Shown: positions 1 to 12,576 of the stretch, piece by piece
Position numbering within the stretch: the first letter of the stretch is position 1
How the letters are laid out: each line of letters starts with the position of its first letter
Assembly: GCF_037975245.1 (NCBI RefSeq)
Contig: NC_092577.1
Coordinates: 33,128,398-33,192,397 of the forward strand
Direction of reading: 5' to 3'
DNA length: 64,000 nt
From: Apostichopus japonicus
Lineage: Eukaryota > Echinodermata > Holothuroidea > Aspidochirotida > Stichopodidae
Notes under the pieces: model-generated
What the model saw: the letters and a program-made list of their open reading frames with translations, nothing else
What the model was told of the DNA's origin: nothing
Databases searched by the model: none
Program-made: the position numbers and the translations under genes

Positions 1-1042
1 TATCTGTTTTGAAACCAATTGATATTTACAATGGATACACCCAAAAAAAAAAGGAAGACAAAAAATAGATGGAAGAATCTTTTATTTACAATTCAGGCAG
101 AGGTATTCCGTTCTAGTCCCTTTTATACAAACAGAACCAGGTAGACCTTGATCACAGGAATCCATCTATTAGGTAAAAGAGTCTATAGGACTACTCGTTC
201 CGTGTTGATTTTAAGGCTCTGGTTCGGTCATTCTGTGGGCTATAAAACTCCTAGGATGTTGACATAACTCGGTTGCGGAATTCGTTTACGATTGGGCTTG
301 GTGCATATTTAGCGGAGATGTGAAGCGGTTTAAAGGGCCAAACTTGGCTTATACATTCTATGACGAGAACTACGGTGAGCAGATCTACATGGCAACATTT
401 CCATCTTGTTATTACGTGAGAACTCGACAGAAATGCTTTTACTTCGCGATTAACTCGTTTTCATGTCATTTCTTGTGGCGGACAACAGGTTGGTAATACA
501 TGGTTGGCGATAACATTACATTTTGATTATTTACATTTGGAGGAGATTGGGGATAAAATAGTTCTCGTTTGGACTTGACAAAATGAGAAGAGACTGCATT
601 AGTGAAGCTACATATATACGCCACTAGAGGACTGAATACTTAATTTTTTGCGGGCTCATTTTCAAGTTTCTCACAAAACCGCGATGCCGATGTTGTTCTT
701 ACAGGAGGAAACTAACATTACTGTGGTAAGTTTAACCGCTTCATTAGCAGCTCCCTGCATGGTGGAAAAGAGTCATTTTAATTTATGCAGGGTTCGTATC
801 CACATTAAAGGAGATAGTACAAACCCAACATCACTATTGATCTTTGTGACAGAGATATATGCTACGAACAAATTCCACAAAGGGCGGAGAAAAATCATCT
901 TATTCCATTTGGAAGATGTAACAGATTTAATACTCTTTCACACACAAGGCTCGAGACTTGATCAAGTCTAAGTATATGTAATACTGAAATTGAAGTTCAA
1001 GAATATTTGTTAGCACAACCTAAATATTTAGTGACCTAATTC
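1..1042. other. No recognisable gene
   Basis: Unique-looking sequence with only short open frames. The longest plus frame (648-971) opens with a non-ATG codon and has no recognisable domain. I see no repeat structure here. Confidence 0.5.
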
Positions 1043-1288
1043 GTATGTATGTATGTATATGTGATTTTCCCGCAAGCAGGAACTCGCGAAAGAAGCCATG
1101 GAGGCTTTTAGACTCGCAAGCTGACCGAAGCCAATCTCTCGGCACACATCCATTTAACGTCCATGTCGGGAAGTTGTTATTGAACAACACCCTTGCCAGA
1201 CGACACACATTGCTGTCGGCGGGGAATCGAACCGGGGATCTCATGACTGGGAGACGCCGGCGTTAACCACTAGGCTATACACTCCGCC
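1043..1288 (-). repeat. tRNA-derived SINE, full length (family A)
   Basis: Read on the minus strand, the head has a perfect RNA polymerase III box A (TAGCCTAGTGG) and box B (GGTTCGATTCC) with tRNA-like spacing. A unique body follows, ending in a (CATA)n tail at 1043-1060. The same body occurs at 33725-33966 (+) and 41257-41380 (-), and the head alone at 7229-7291. Being repeated with a simple tail, it is a SINE and not a functional tRNA gene. Confidence 0.85.
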
Positions 1289-1754
1289 TTAATTTGTAAT
1301 TAATTAATTTGTAATCTAAATATGCTTCTAAATGCACCATTTGTCGTCTAAACGTCTGTTTTTTCTTCTGAGGGAGAACCCCACACACCACGCCCCACCT
1401 CCCACACACTCAACCTAAATCTGTAAATTGAGATTCTCCCCCCTCCCCCCCAACTTTGAAATCCTGTGCATGCCATTGTCTTGATATGTCATAGTCCAAA
1501 TGACAGATTTGAATGCTAGCAATGTTTATATAATAGTTATTCCCATTTCCAACGTGTATGTATATCATATTTGCTATCATGATAGTTACTGATAGTTAAA
1601 CGCAGTAAAACTAAATGACATATTCCGCATCTTTCCCTAGAGTTGATATCGTAGTACAGGCAATACTCTAGTGCGGAATGTTTCACCACTGCAGCTCTGT
1701 GACTTCGAACTGTCCTCCAACCCAACAACTAGATGATAAACACTCAGTTATCAA

Positions 1755-1875
1755 TTCTTTTTTTTTTATGGAAAAGTCGCCCAGGAAAGAACCTGGGCAC
1801 GAAAACCAAACTACCAAACGACTGATCCGCTCTCAGCCCCAGTCCCCTTGCATCGGGACTGTGACTGTGTGATCA
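1755..1875. repeat. Unclassified interspersed repeat, copy 1
   Basis: A poly-T run leads into a block containing AAAAGTCGCCCAGG, CCTGGGCAC and CTCTCAGCCCCAG, ending near GCATCGGGACTGTG. A related block in the same order occurs at 31895-32015. The blocks are collinear but diverged. The family is unknown to me. Confidence 0.5.
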
Positions 1876-3325
1876 TCGTCAGGTGTGCATCACCATTCCC
1901 CTTTCTTACCCCAATTCTTTCTTACCCAAACGGGGAGGGCAATGGGTCCAACTATACGCACCCTACTTTTTCCCCATTATTATTGTTATTTTTGACGTGC
2001 TTGGACACGGTCCGGTGCATGTTACTCAGAAACGATTCTTTTATGAGTCATCTCAGCGTGTTTGTTTCATTCCCTACTTAGTTCGACTCCAACAAATTCA
2101 GAATAGGATTCAAACAATGGAAGCTTTCAGGCTAGGTCGCGAATCTGTATACAATCAGGCATCGCTCAAGATGTTAGGCTTATACGTTTAGTAAATGAAA
2201 ATAGAAAAGGCACTATAATAGTTTTTTTTTTCATTCAAAGCCTACCACAAATAGGTTAGATTAGTTTGGTTTATTGTGTTTCAAGGACTAGAAAGATTCT
2301 GTTACTGTATTATACGGACGCAAGTGGGTCATTCACAGTGCCGCATCTTTCGGTCAGTATATCCTTTTGCAGTGATGAGGATAATACAGCTTCCTTCTAT
2401 GTGAGCAGCAGCCTGCATATATATTGTATAGCCGCATACTGAATGGAGGTGTGATGTACTGAATTCAATGATGTACGTACGGAGTTAAAGCCGTATATAT
2501 CAGTGTTAATATACATAACTGTTCGAGGCCGCTGTATTGAGGTGAGGTAATCGTAGAGTGACGTATATCTTTTTTAGTAATACATTTGACTGACCCGACT
2601 GCAAATATATCAAGAAAACATTTTAGTTAATATATATATAATTTATTCTACCACCTTCTTATAGTTCCATCCTATATAATGTTTTCAATTCCTCTTTCAA
2701 ATTGAATAGATTAAAAGATTTATTTTTAATTTTTTAACGGTCGAGTAAATATCATGCATAGATTTGTGTGACAACATCGATTGACTTTTTTTCTTCACAA
2801 AAGTATTTCTCATTACAATATATTGATTAATTGATTGGTTTGTGATTGAACGAGATACATATCATTTAATGAATAACTCGATAGATAATCAGTTTTTGCT
2901 TAATAGACTGATTGATATTTCAATCGACTTTTCGTCCACTGAGTTCATTTTATTGATATATCGACACATGTAATTAAAAAAACAACATTATATTGGTCTG
3001 TTATTTTGTTTTTAGAGCTACACACATTTATATATAGCGTCATGGATTTATCATGAATTACTTAAATGCCTGGCATTTCATTAAAAACATTGTATGTAGT
3101 ATATTCGATTGGTAAAGGTTTATTGATTTACTGGAATTTCGATTCAAAACGGCATTGAAATACATTGTTTGATTAACTGTTTATTACATAAGATATTTTC
3201 AATTATTCTTTGTTACATTGAAGAATGGCATTCTCGATTACATAAAGACTGATTAACCTAATGTGTTTCGAAAGAGCCTTTATACCTTTACCGAAAACAA
3301 AACAAAATATAAAAAGATTAACCTG
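1876..3325. other. AT-rich stretch without a recognisable gene
   Basis: Low-complexity AT-rich sequence with several short open frames and no domain match, splice pattern or clear repeat. Confidence 0.45.
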
Positions 3326-3474
3326 ATGAATCGGTAGCAGGTGCTATTAGGATTAGAGTAAGAACTTAGGATATGTGTAATTCCAACCGGCAAATCCACA
3401 AAAACTGGATTTGTTGGAATTACACATATCCTCAGTTCTTACTGTAATCCTAATAGCACATGATACCGATTCAT
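3326..3474. repeat. Foldback (hairpin) repeat
   Basis: Two arms of about 62 nt (3326-3387 and 3413-3474) are near-perfect reverse complements separated by 25 nt. Inside the loop CAAATCCA pairs with TGGATTTG, so the hairpin is almost continuous. The right arm carries the motif ATTACACATATCCTCAG, the core of the minisatellite at 27233-28010. The flank 3443-3560 is also homologous to 28002-28118. Confidence 0.85.
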
Positions 3475-3560
3475 AGCACGATAACAGGTTTTAACTTTGG
3501 TACAACCTTTTCAGATTTACAGTATTAGGCCTACCGTAACTGTGTTCTCTGTGTGCATTG

Positions 3561-5039
3561 GGTGGCGTACAACATATCCCATCGTTAAAGGACTCGGGAC
3601 TCATAAGGTTGACTTAAAAAGCATAATTTGATAGCAATAATTCCAATTTGTGGGGCAATTTTTGTGGTCAGTGTTGCATCAAACTCGCTTGGGGAATATC
3701 AAATGGTTAATTGCGTTTAAGGCATACACTTCATACTTGTATCAAAGTACGTGATTTAGGCACAGTTATGGATACTTATACAACCGAACGAGATATGCAA
3801 CATGTATTTGATAATAGAATATAATTTAGATTGCACAGCTGGACAGACAACACTAATTAAAACAAACATTTTCCTTTGCTTAGGAAAATCAACCCGGCAT
3901 TTTAACACTGACTCACAGTTTAATTGAATCGGTATTGAACGATATGGAGGCATTGTTCCAATTTTTTAGGTATACTTTATTCCAAAACCAACAAAACCAA
4001 AGCTGCCCTTATACAAGTACAGATCTAGCACCCTCTTACCCATATATACGTACCTATTCACGCGTCCCAGTGGTAATTGTCTGTTTTTTGGTGTCTTAGG
4101 CTCTGTACGGAAAGCATATCAATAGTTGTTGGATACTGAGAATCATTCGTATAGTCCTACAGTATACTAATGATGATGTTTATAGAAACCTATATCTATA
4201 TAGTGGCATACAGGCATATTACCATCCATTTGTCCGTCCTTACGTCCGTCCGTCCGTCCATCCGTCCATCCATCCGTCTGTCCGTCCGTATCGACGTGTC
4301 GGCGTGTCGGCGTGTCGACGTATCGGCCTGTCGACCTGTCGGGCTGTCGGGCTGTCGGCTGTCGGCGTGTCGGGCTGTCGGGCTGTCGGTCTGTTGACCT
4401 GTCGGTCGGTCGGTCTGTCGGTCTGTCTATACCGGGATTTGAACCCGGGCTTATATATGATGTATGCGGACCTACACAATAGACAGTAAACCCTTGATTT
4501 CCCGGGCGTCCTATTTTCGAAAGGATCCCATAACCAGTCGTAATTCTATTATACGGTACATTAATCGCCACAACATCTCAGTACGGTATAGCACTGTGTT
4601 TAAAATGCCTACCACAAAATCGTGTGCCTTATCTCACTGGTTAAATATATATGTAGTTAAAGTGCATAGTTTTGACAAGATGATGATAATTTAGTCAAAA
4701 CATTGGATTATTGGCAATCCTATTGCTTGACCACTATCTCTTATACACTGTCAAAGTCAACAAGGATAATCATGATAATCATAATGCATGTAGTGATAAT
4801 TTATATACACAAACGCATACGTTTGTCACGTGACTCCCACATAAAATATACCGCCCACACCTATTCCTATATGACCCTGGTTGACCACCTAGTACTTGTA
4901 AATGTTCCCATCATGCAATTTTTTTTTATGGAAACCGTTGCTATGGAAGAACACTAAAAGGTATACGTTCTCTAATGTATATGTTAGCTCATGATCACCT
5001 GCCTTTACCTTTCACCTGCAGGGATATAGATAAAGAAAT
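3561..5039. other. Intergenic sequence with degenerate simple repeats
   Basis: The only structure is at 4228-4425, where degenerate GTCC repeats pass into GTCGG/TGTCGG repeats. These keep several frames open on both strands and do not indicate a gene. The rest is featureless up to the RING gene. Confidence 0.5.
4228..4425. repeat. Degenerate tetra/pentanucleotide repeat (GTCC/GTCGG)
   Basis: Runs of GTCC with CATCC variants, followed by imperfect GTCGGGCT/GTCGGCGT units. It is GC-rich compared with its surroundings. Spurious Ser/Thr/Pro/Arg frames result. Confidence 0.8.
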
Positions 5040-7213
5040 ATGGAAGGCGCTTCTGCTACCGTTACTTTGAGACTGACAAGTGAATTTCTCTGTCCCGATT
5101 GCCAACGACTCTTTGATACGCCCAAAGTCTTGAGTTGTGGTCACAGTATTTGTCAAAAATGTATACGCCAGAGATGTCAGACAATACCTCATGATAAGAA
5201 AGAAATAACCTGTCCCAAATGTAAATGCGGAACTCTCTTACCGAGCTCGGGAGGAACTGACGATTTTCCGGAAAATTATAGTCTAACATCAGTTTTAAGT
5301 ATTCTCAAACTTACTCCCGAGATCCAAGAGCTTGAGAATCACGTGACTGGTAATGGCGGGAAAACGAAACCGAACAAGCAGACGAGCAAGGAGATCCAGA
5401 GATTCACTCACATGTTAAAACAATTGGAGACAGATTTCGTTGAGATTACGAACATCAAAGAAAATGCTAATACGGCAATCCAAACACTCTCACAGAGTAA
5501 GAATCAAGTCAATAAACAAATAAACGAAACGGCTGACGAGTTCCTAACAAGGCTAACATTGGATATGGACGCAGAGAAGAATAAGCTGATAAAATCGGTG
5601 GAGGAGACTTATTTGGAGAAATATACTGTGAGTATATAATCAGTTGATTGGAACTGAATTATGAAGGGCTCCCTCTATTATTAATTATTATACGCGTCGT
5701 CAGTTTTAATTCTTGGACATAAATATTAAAATTTGCAACAATTTTCAGTTTAAATGTTGGTAACATTCGCATCCCTGGGTAAAAGCGCGACGTATCGAGG
5801 TTGGGATGCCTGCAGGGTTTTGTAGGGTGGGGTAATGTAACCGAACCTCTCGTTTATAATGGTAATAAAAAAATTCGCTCTATTTGTGATCACGAATATC
5901 TGTCGCCTTTAATATTGAGACATGATTATCATTATGATTATTATTTATAACGTGAACGTCAACACATCAGAATTAAGTAGTAAGTGTAGGTATAATTATT
6001 ATATAAATTAACATCTGTTACCTCCTCTTTTTCCCTTTTCTTTTTTCTCATTTCCAACTCTTTTTAGGAAGCGAACGCGACCCTCGAAAAAGCAAAAGTA
6101 CTCGAGGCAACCATTTTTAGCGCAAAAGAAGTAACATCATCGATTCTGGCCGCGCTCGAGCGCGAGGACGCTGATCTAAAATCTGGACCGGACATCGGGG
6201 TCAAAGTTGAAGGTTTGGTGAAGAATGTCGACCGTAAAATGGCAGACATAAGAAAGAGAAAAGTTCCTTCCGGTTTGGACGTTCGATTTGAACCATCTGA
6301 GTTAAACAAACTCCCCTCCATTGGTCACCTGTCGGATCTACTTTACTTTGTCGGTACCTTATGGGTGAACACAAAAGAGCTCATTTTAGTTGCTGATAGC
6401 CGACGGGAAAGGCATTGCGTTACTCTTCGAGTGGTCAACTGCAATGACGTCACCAAGATTCTATCGGAAGGAGAAATAAGTCCAAGCGATAAAGAAGCGC
6501 CTATTACCGCAATGATGAGTCCGTTTCGAACAGGGACTATATTAATCTCCGTCGGAGTAGAAATCTTTGTGTTGGGTGTCAGTGAAACTACGCAACCGTC
6601 GTCTGCCGTAACTGAGTCTGTTATGTCTTTGGATGTACCAAAAGGTACGCACATTACGTCATTATCAGTGAGGCATGACGGGAATATTATGGTGGCGACT
6701 AATTTGTCGAATATGATACTAGTTTTCTCGGAGGATGGGAGGAGTACTGACGTCATACAAACACTGGCGGAAGATGACGTCATGCACCCAATATCGATGT
6801 GTAGCATCAGTTACTATCGCACTGCCGTATGTTGTTTCAACGCAGACAAAGTCATCGTACTCTCCCACAGCTGGAATGCGGCCAAAACTAAAAGATCGGG
6901 TTATTTGACGCATACCAGAGAATCAATGGACGGAAGACCGGTTCGCTATATATCAAAGTCGGTCAAATCCTCACTGTCTGGTTGGCTAGTCCTCTGGTTT
7001 ACCTCTGAATTGAATAATAATAATAATAATAACAGCAACGACGTAGAAACTGTCAACTGGGAAGTGACGTGTTATGATTACGTCACGACCCTGGTAACGT
7101 CCATTGCACAAGGGGATAGTCGCGAAACTGGTATCCCAATTGCCATGGATGTAAGAGAGAAGAAGCTTGCTGTGTGCTTTCCAGATGGACGGGTTCTTTT
7201 CTACGAAGTTTGA
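5040..7213 (+). CDS. RING-finger/coiled-coil protein, TRIM-like without B-box, propeller-like C-terminus
   Basis: Two coding exons, 5040-5627 and 6068-7213, join in phase 0 (donor GTGAGT at 5628, acceptor TTTTTAG ending at 6067) to give 577 residues. A C3HC4 RING is at the N-terminus: C18, C21, C33, H35, C38, C41, C58, C61. Residues about 95-265 are charged and helix-rich, consistent with a coiled coil, and run across the exon junction. I see no B-box between RING and coil, where the paralogue at 57,370 has one. The last ~310 residues contain repeated short hydrophobic strands and resemble the C-terminal region of that paralogue, probably a beta-propeller. Such proteins are usually E3 ubiquitin ligases; the substrate cannot be told. 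Seven consecutive Asn residues (512-518) are encoded by an AAT run. The ATG at 5040 is the first in frame and follows a possible acceptor (CCTGCAG), so a 5'UTR intron is likely. Confidence 0.86.
7013..7033 (+). repeat. AAT microsatellite inside the RING gene (poly-Asn)
   Basis: Six AAT codons and one AAC encode seven Asn residues (512-518) in the C-terminal region. The in-frame triplet repeat can change length without breaking the reading frame. Confidence 0.9.
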
Positions 7214-7228
7214 GTCTTTTATATTAGA

Positions 7229-7291
7229 TGATTCGAACTCGGGACCTTATTATTGAAAGGCGCCGGCGTTAACCACTGAGCTAACACTCCC
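7229..7291 (-). repeat. SINE family A head fragment in the 3' flank of the RING gene
   Basis: On the minus strand this reads GGAGTG, box A TTAGCTCAGTGG, then a degraded box B (AGTTCGAATCA). It matches only the tRNA-like head of the family found at 33725. It starts about 15 bp after the stop codon and lies antisense to the gene, so it is probably in the 3'UTR. Confidence 0.75.
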
Positions 7292-7299
7292 TGTGATCA

Positions 7300-7847
7300 T
7301 TAACGTGTACCGGGTGGTTCAATTGTATCCACATTGATAAAATGCTTTACCACCATGTTGAGATACTAAAAACGTATCGAGGACTATATATAGGCAACTC
7401 CGGTGTTACTCGATACAATACATAATTTAGGCTATAATACCATTGAAACGGAAGAGCGTATTACTAAACAAGGGGTTTGACCCATCTTAGCTATAAACGC
7501 CGGTGAGAAAAACGGTTCTAAACTGGGTTCAAATGATCACTGAGGAGAGTATGAGGTATTTGGTGACAGGGGCTGGGGTAGGTAACAGGGGTAGGGGGAA
7601 TCCTTCATGAATTACCGTTATTGACCAGCGTTACTAGGAAAGGCTGCGGAGACGGGGAGAGAGTGGGACAATAATGGAACAATTGTTTGTATTGTGAGTT
7701 GTATTCAGTATATGCTGAATATCTCGGACATGACTATAAACAGTTACTAAGGGCGGGTGAATTCGCAAATACATATAATATCAGAACTGTTTATTGCGAT
7801 AAGATAATCTTGTATAATGCTGTAATAGCAGTGTAATAATGTCCTCT

Positions 7848-7911
<64 letters not shown>

Positions 7912-10900
7912 ACATATATATGAATGTATATAACTATATATTTCCGGTATATCCCCCTCTATTTATTTCAAATTGATATACCCCCCTCTCTTCTACACAA
8001 ACAGGGAACCGACATTCACCAGTTTCAAAATAGACCTGGCCTCGGATTAATCAATTTAAGCCACTGATTTTATGGTCTAAATTATTCAGAGAAATATGTA
8101 TATTTTAAAAAATGGATAGAAAGTTGGGGAGAATATAAATATAAATATATATATTCCCGATAATCAATTTTCCTTTGTTCATTTATCTCAATATAGCTTT
8201 ACCTCTACACAAACGAAGCACTGACATAGTACAATGCTAAAAATTGACCTCGCCTAGAATTGTCCAAGCAAAGATACTATCTAGAATGGAATGTTAGTAT
8301 CTAGAGAAATAAATCTATTCCTAAAATGAGCTAGAAAATAAGCACTCTCCAATTGTATAGTTTGAATTCTGCGAAAGTATGCTACGTCATGCAGGAAGTA
8401 GGCCTAAAACGAGCAGACCTAACGATATTGGGAAGCAGCGTATATAGAGCTTATAGGACCGGGGCAATCATGGGGTGCATTGGAATGGGTGGAGCGTTGG
8501 GGGAGGGGGGGGGGGAGCTTTATGACATAATTGTTCCACCGGCCCGACCTGGCGCTCTGGTAAATCGGGAACCGGCATAGCTACATAAAATAAGTATAAT
8601 GACCACAAAATAGTATGTTTTATTTAATCAGTTTTGCCTGGGTAAACAAAATAGTAGATACGATAAATGGACAATGCGAGATTCGAATGAAGGTTTTTCC
8701 ATGAAGTTTATGAAGCGACTGAAGTAGTAAGTAATCAGTATATAGAGAAATACAGATGCGATCACGACAGTAAATGAGAAAGCACGTTGATTTTGATGCA
8801 GACTAATTGGTTAAAAGAGGTCAATTTACGACCAAGGTAGGTCAATTACATAAGCTCAAGAAACTTTTACATGATGGCGTGCTATAGTTGGAGTCTATAC
8901 AGCGGACCTTTAATTGTTCTGCCATATATGAAAAAAACATATAAATCGAACTTAAGCAGCTTTAATGAAAACGGTAAGGTCCTTTAGGTATACGTATCAA
9001 CTGTTTTGATAACTATTGTTAAAGAACCAGTCGTTTGAAGACTTTAATGCTTCCTTGGTAGATTTTCATTTATATAGACCGCCATCAGCAATTTCTTTGA
9101 GGATTCTGAAGATCACAGATAAAATGAAATTATTCATCACAATTTTTGGCTGCTTATGTGTCATTTTTTAGTAATAAGCCATGTAATTACATCAATCATA
9201 CGAAGATAGATGAATCAATTGTATCCGTGTTGTCGAATTCTTTGCACAATTTGAACAAAAGAGTAAAACGTGATAAATAACATTTCAGTAAAAATTGACT
9301 ATAATATTACACTTTTTGCAGCTTATGAAAATCAAAATACATAGATTGATAAATTTGAAATCATTCAAAGAAGCTGTAGCATTGTATACATATCATACAC
9401 AAAGACACACTCTAGTTCTCTCAATTTCATGTTTTGTCCTTCAAAATGAGCTAAATAAGCAGTAAGGAAAAATAGTTCAAAGAAATATGGAATAATTATA
9501 TCACTGTTATCGAATTCATTGCATCGTATTGAAACCAATTTGCATCGAAACATATGAATTATTTATTAATATTGCATTGATTTACAGCGTGAGGAAATTC
9601 AAAATGGAGAAAAAGAATTTGAAATCATAACATGAAGCTGCCGAACTGAATATATCATACGAAGAAAACAAGAACGCCACCAAATATCTTATAAGACTTT
9701 TCAAATCAGTGAATCGTTTTCTATATATATATACATATATATATAAAAACATCAACATGTAATAAAACATTATGAAAAATGTTTCCAAGAAAGATTGCAA
9801 ATTTATTAAAATCCAACGTCAACTTACGCTCTAAGTTGAAGGAAAGAATAAAAAACCCCAAATACCAAAAACTTTTAAAATGGAAAATATTGATTACACA
9901 TAGAATCATACCTTTATTTTTTACTTGTATTTTTATATATTTTTACATATTTTTATTATTATTTTTTTTATTATGTATTTTTCCATACTACTTACTCTGT
10001 TATGGTTCTTTGAAAATGTGATTCATACGTCACTATGACGTACTGGTCCGAGCAGAAACCGTTTCATTGCAGTATCATATACCATGACCCTGAATTCTCA
10101 CTTGATATCTACTTTGTGAGAGCAAACCCCCAACGTTCCGTTCTCGCATCAGTTTCTGTCAGGCATTCATCATTAATTATAGAAACAAACCCTAACGTCA
10201 TTATTCGTCTGTGTGATAAATATGACTGTCAAGAATTTTACCCAAAACAGCTGCGAAAAATCGAATTCCATTTTGGAGATAACACATATTTAAAGTTTTC
10301 TTCATACGCAAGGCTGAATGTAACGTAATGTAAATAAAATGTTATATAGCGCACTACGCGCGATGCATGTGTGCGCTTAACAAACAATCTAGAATATACA
10401 ATGACATAAAAACAGTAAATACATAAAACAGTAAATACATATACCATCTACAGATATACACAGGAATATGAGATCGAAAAAAAAAAAACGATTAAAAGCA
10501 CTGGTGAAGCGTAAAGCGATGAAACAGATTGACTACAAAATCTACAATTTCAATGCTAAAAATTAAGTGAAATTCCAATTGAAGCTAGAACCTAAGAACC
10601 AACACGACAGAACATCATAAAATTTAAAGACTTGAACAAGTCTAAAACTACAATATTGAACCTCTTAATTTGACCTAATGATAGTTTGGTTTCATTGTCA
10701 ACAGTGCTCACTTTCTATCCTGGCAATATGAACAGAAAACAAATACAGAGAGAAAGTGAGACAAGTTATTAGATTACTACTTAGACAATTTACAAACTGA
10801 ACGTCTTCCGGGAACTATATAACTCTTAAACTAAGATTACCCCCCCCCCCCAAAAAAAAAAAAAAAAAAAACGGAAGAAAATATTTTCTAACTCTTTTGC

Positions 10901-11099
10901 TGGAGATTATTTTCACAGAAGTCCCGGTCATATAAACTTGAAGATGATGGTTTTAGTATAATTATGTTCTCTTTAAGGCAAATGAAAAATCTGTGCAAGA
11001 TATGGAAACTATACTAGACTACATATTATACTACTTAAAATGTACAAATTTACACAAAGATTAGATGTTACGTAATTGTTAACGGTCCCCTGTGTGGTA
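7300..11099. other. AT-rich intergenic region with weak tandem structure
   Basis: Contains a TA microsatellite (7852-7908) and a diverged ~190-bp tandem pair (about 7975-8150 and 8170-8340, both with CTACACAAAC). Short AT-rich repeats recur around 9120-9700. The open frame at 10035-10328 has no recognisable domain. No gene is supported. Confidence 0.5.
7852..7908. repeat. TA dinucleotide microsatellite
   Basis: An uninterrupted AT/TA run of nearly 60 bp, followed by imperfect TATA-rich sequence. Confidence 0.95.
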
Positions 11100-11300
11100 T
11101 GGAACGCGAAAAGGGCAACAATTATTTCGTTGTCTAAACTAAGTTTGTTGTTGTCTAAATTAAAGTTGTTGCTGCTGTTTTACCATGCTGTTGCTCAAAC
11201 TCACGTTGATGTCTAAAATTCCGCAGTGTCTAAACTTACGTCGTTGTCTAAACTTACGTTAAATTTAGCAACGAAATAAGTTTTCCCTTTTCGCGTTCCA
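11100..11300. mobile_element. TA-flanked MITE (Tc1/mariner-like signature)
   Basis: Perfect 16-bp terminal inverted repeats TGGAACGCGAAAAGGG at 11100-11115 and their complement at 11285-11300. Pairing continues imperfectly inward (ATTTCGTTG). Both ends are flanked by TA (11098-11099 and 11301-11302). The interior of ~170 bp repeats GTTGTCTAAACT and encodes nothing. TA duplications point to the Tc1/mariner superfamily, but assignment rests on this alone. Confidence 0.75.
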
Positions 11301-11534
11301 TAGTATTTGTGGAGCCAGACAATATAGGCTGGTTGGCTTTCCGTTTCATTTCAAAGTGCCTGTCTACTTTATAGAGTTTTGTAGTCGGTCGAATCTGCAC
11401 TGTATATAGGCAGATATATATAGTCACCGTCTAACATATAGCATTACCGGAACATCCAAGCAACGACTCTCTCAAATAGAAAGAGACAGTACAATCTAGT
11501 AGTAATATATGTACGAGCGACTCACAACTATACT

Positions 11535-11835
11535 CAGGCGCGTAGCCAGGAATTTGCCAAGGGAGGGGCGAAACTATAGGTTCGGTATTGCAAACTATCT
11601 AAGCGTAGCGCCACCATAAGTTGGAGCGAAGCGTACAAGAAAATTTTGGCTGAAAATGCCTCCCAGATCGCTGGAAATGGCACTTCCCTGGCCTTGTCAG
11701 TTGCATCTTAGCATTTTCTCTTTTGAAAATACTAGCGATATCATAAAAACATTAAAAATTGTTTAAAAAAATATGCTTAAAAATAAAGGGGGGCGGCTGC
11801 CCCTTTCGCCCCCCCCCCCCTTGGCTACGCGCCTG
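11535..11835. mobile_element. Non-autonomous hAT-type element with perfect 8-bp TSD
   Basis: Starts CAGGCGCGTAGCCAGG and ends with the inverted CTTGGCTACGCGCCTG. It is flanked by the direct repeat ACTATACT at 11527-11534 and 11836-11843. An 8-bp duplication with CAG...CTG ends is the hAT signature. The 301-bp body has no coding capacity and a C-rich run near its right end. Confidence 0.92.
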
Positions 11836-11984
11836 ACTATACTACACGGTTAAACTATTTAACCTGTAATGTTACACACAAGGTCGCATATAGTGACATT
11901 GAACAAAATTTTTGATTTCACTCAAAAAAGTATAATTATGACGTTTTCATCAATACGTCAATTCCAAAAGATACAAGTCTTGCG

Positions 11985-12552
11985 AGAATAAGACTCTATA
12001 CCCTCACAGAATAGCCCGCGAATAAGACCATATACCCTCACAGAATAGCCCGCGAATAAGACCATATAACATCACAGAATAGCCCGCGAGTAAGACTTAT
12101 ACCCTCACAGAATAGCCCGCGAATAAGACCATATACCCTCACAGAATAGCCCGCGAATAAGACCATATACCCTCACAGAATAGCCCGCGAATAAGACCAT
12201 ATAACATCACAGAATAGCCCGCGAGTAAGACTTATACCCTCACAGAATAGCCCGCGAATAAGACCATATAACATCACAGAATAGCCCGCGAGTAAGACTT
12301 ATACCCTCACAGAATAGCCCGCGAATAAGACCATATAACATCACAGAATAGCCCGCGAGTAAGACTTATACCCTCACAGAATAGCCCGCGAATAAGACCA
12401 TATAACATCACAGAATAGCCCGCGAATAAGACCATATACCATCACAGAATAGCCCGCGAATAAGACCATATACCCTCACAGAATAGCCCGCGAATTAGAC
12501 CATATACCCCTCACAGAATAGCCCGCGAATAAGACACTATAGCCTCACAGAT
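11985..12552. repeat. 33/34-bp minisatellite with two alternating unit types
   Basis: About 17 units. Type A is 34 bp (starts CCCTCACAGAATAGCCCGCG, ends GAATAAGACCATATA). Type B is 33 bp (starts ACATCACAG, has GAGTAAGACTTATA). B units mostly alternate with A units in the middle of the array, giving a 67-bp higher-order period. The array stops about 20 bp beyond the stop codon of the minus-strand GPCR and so probably lies in its 3'UTR. Confidence 0.95.
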
Positions 12553-12576
12553 TAGCGCCCTTTTCATCAAGGTCAA

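Noticed and set aside
4167-4571. Open frames rich in Thr/Asp/Arg or Ser/Val/Arg
   Set aside because: They follow degenerate GTCC/GTCGG repeats and appear on both strands.
10035-10328. 97-residue open frame on plus strand
   Set aside because: No recognisable domain, no clear splice sites or neighbours to join, in an AT-rich repeat-prone region. It could be a lone exon, but I cannot support it.
11985-12552. Regular 33/34-bp repeats resembling a CRISPR array
   Set aside because: Units are contiguous with no unique spacers, and the surrounding genes are spliced animal genes. It is a minisatellite.
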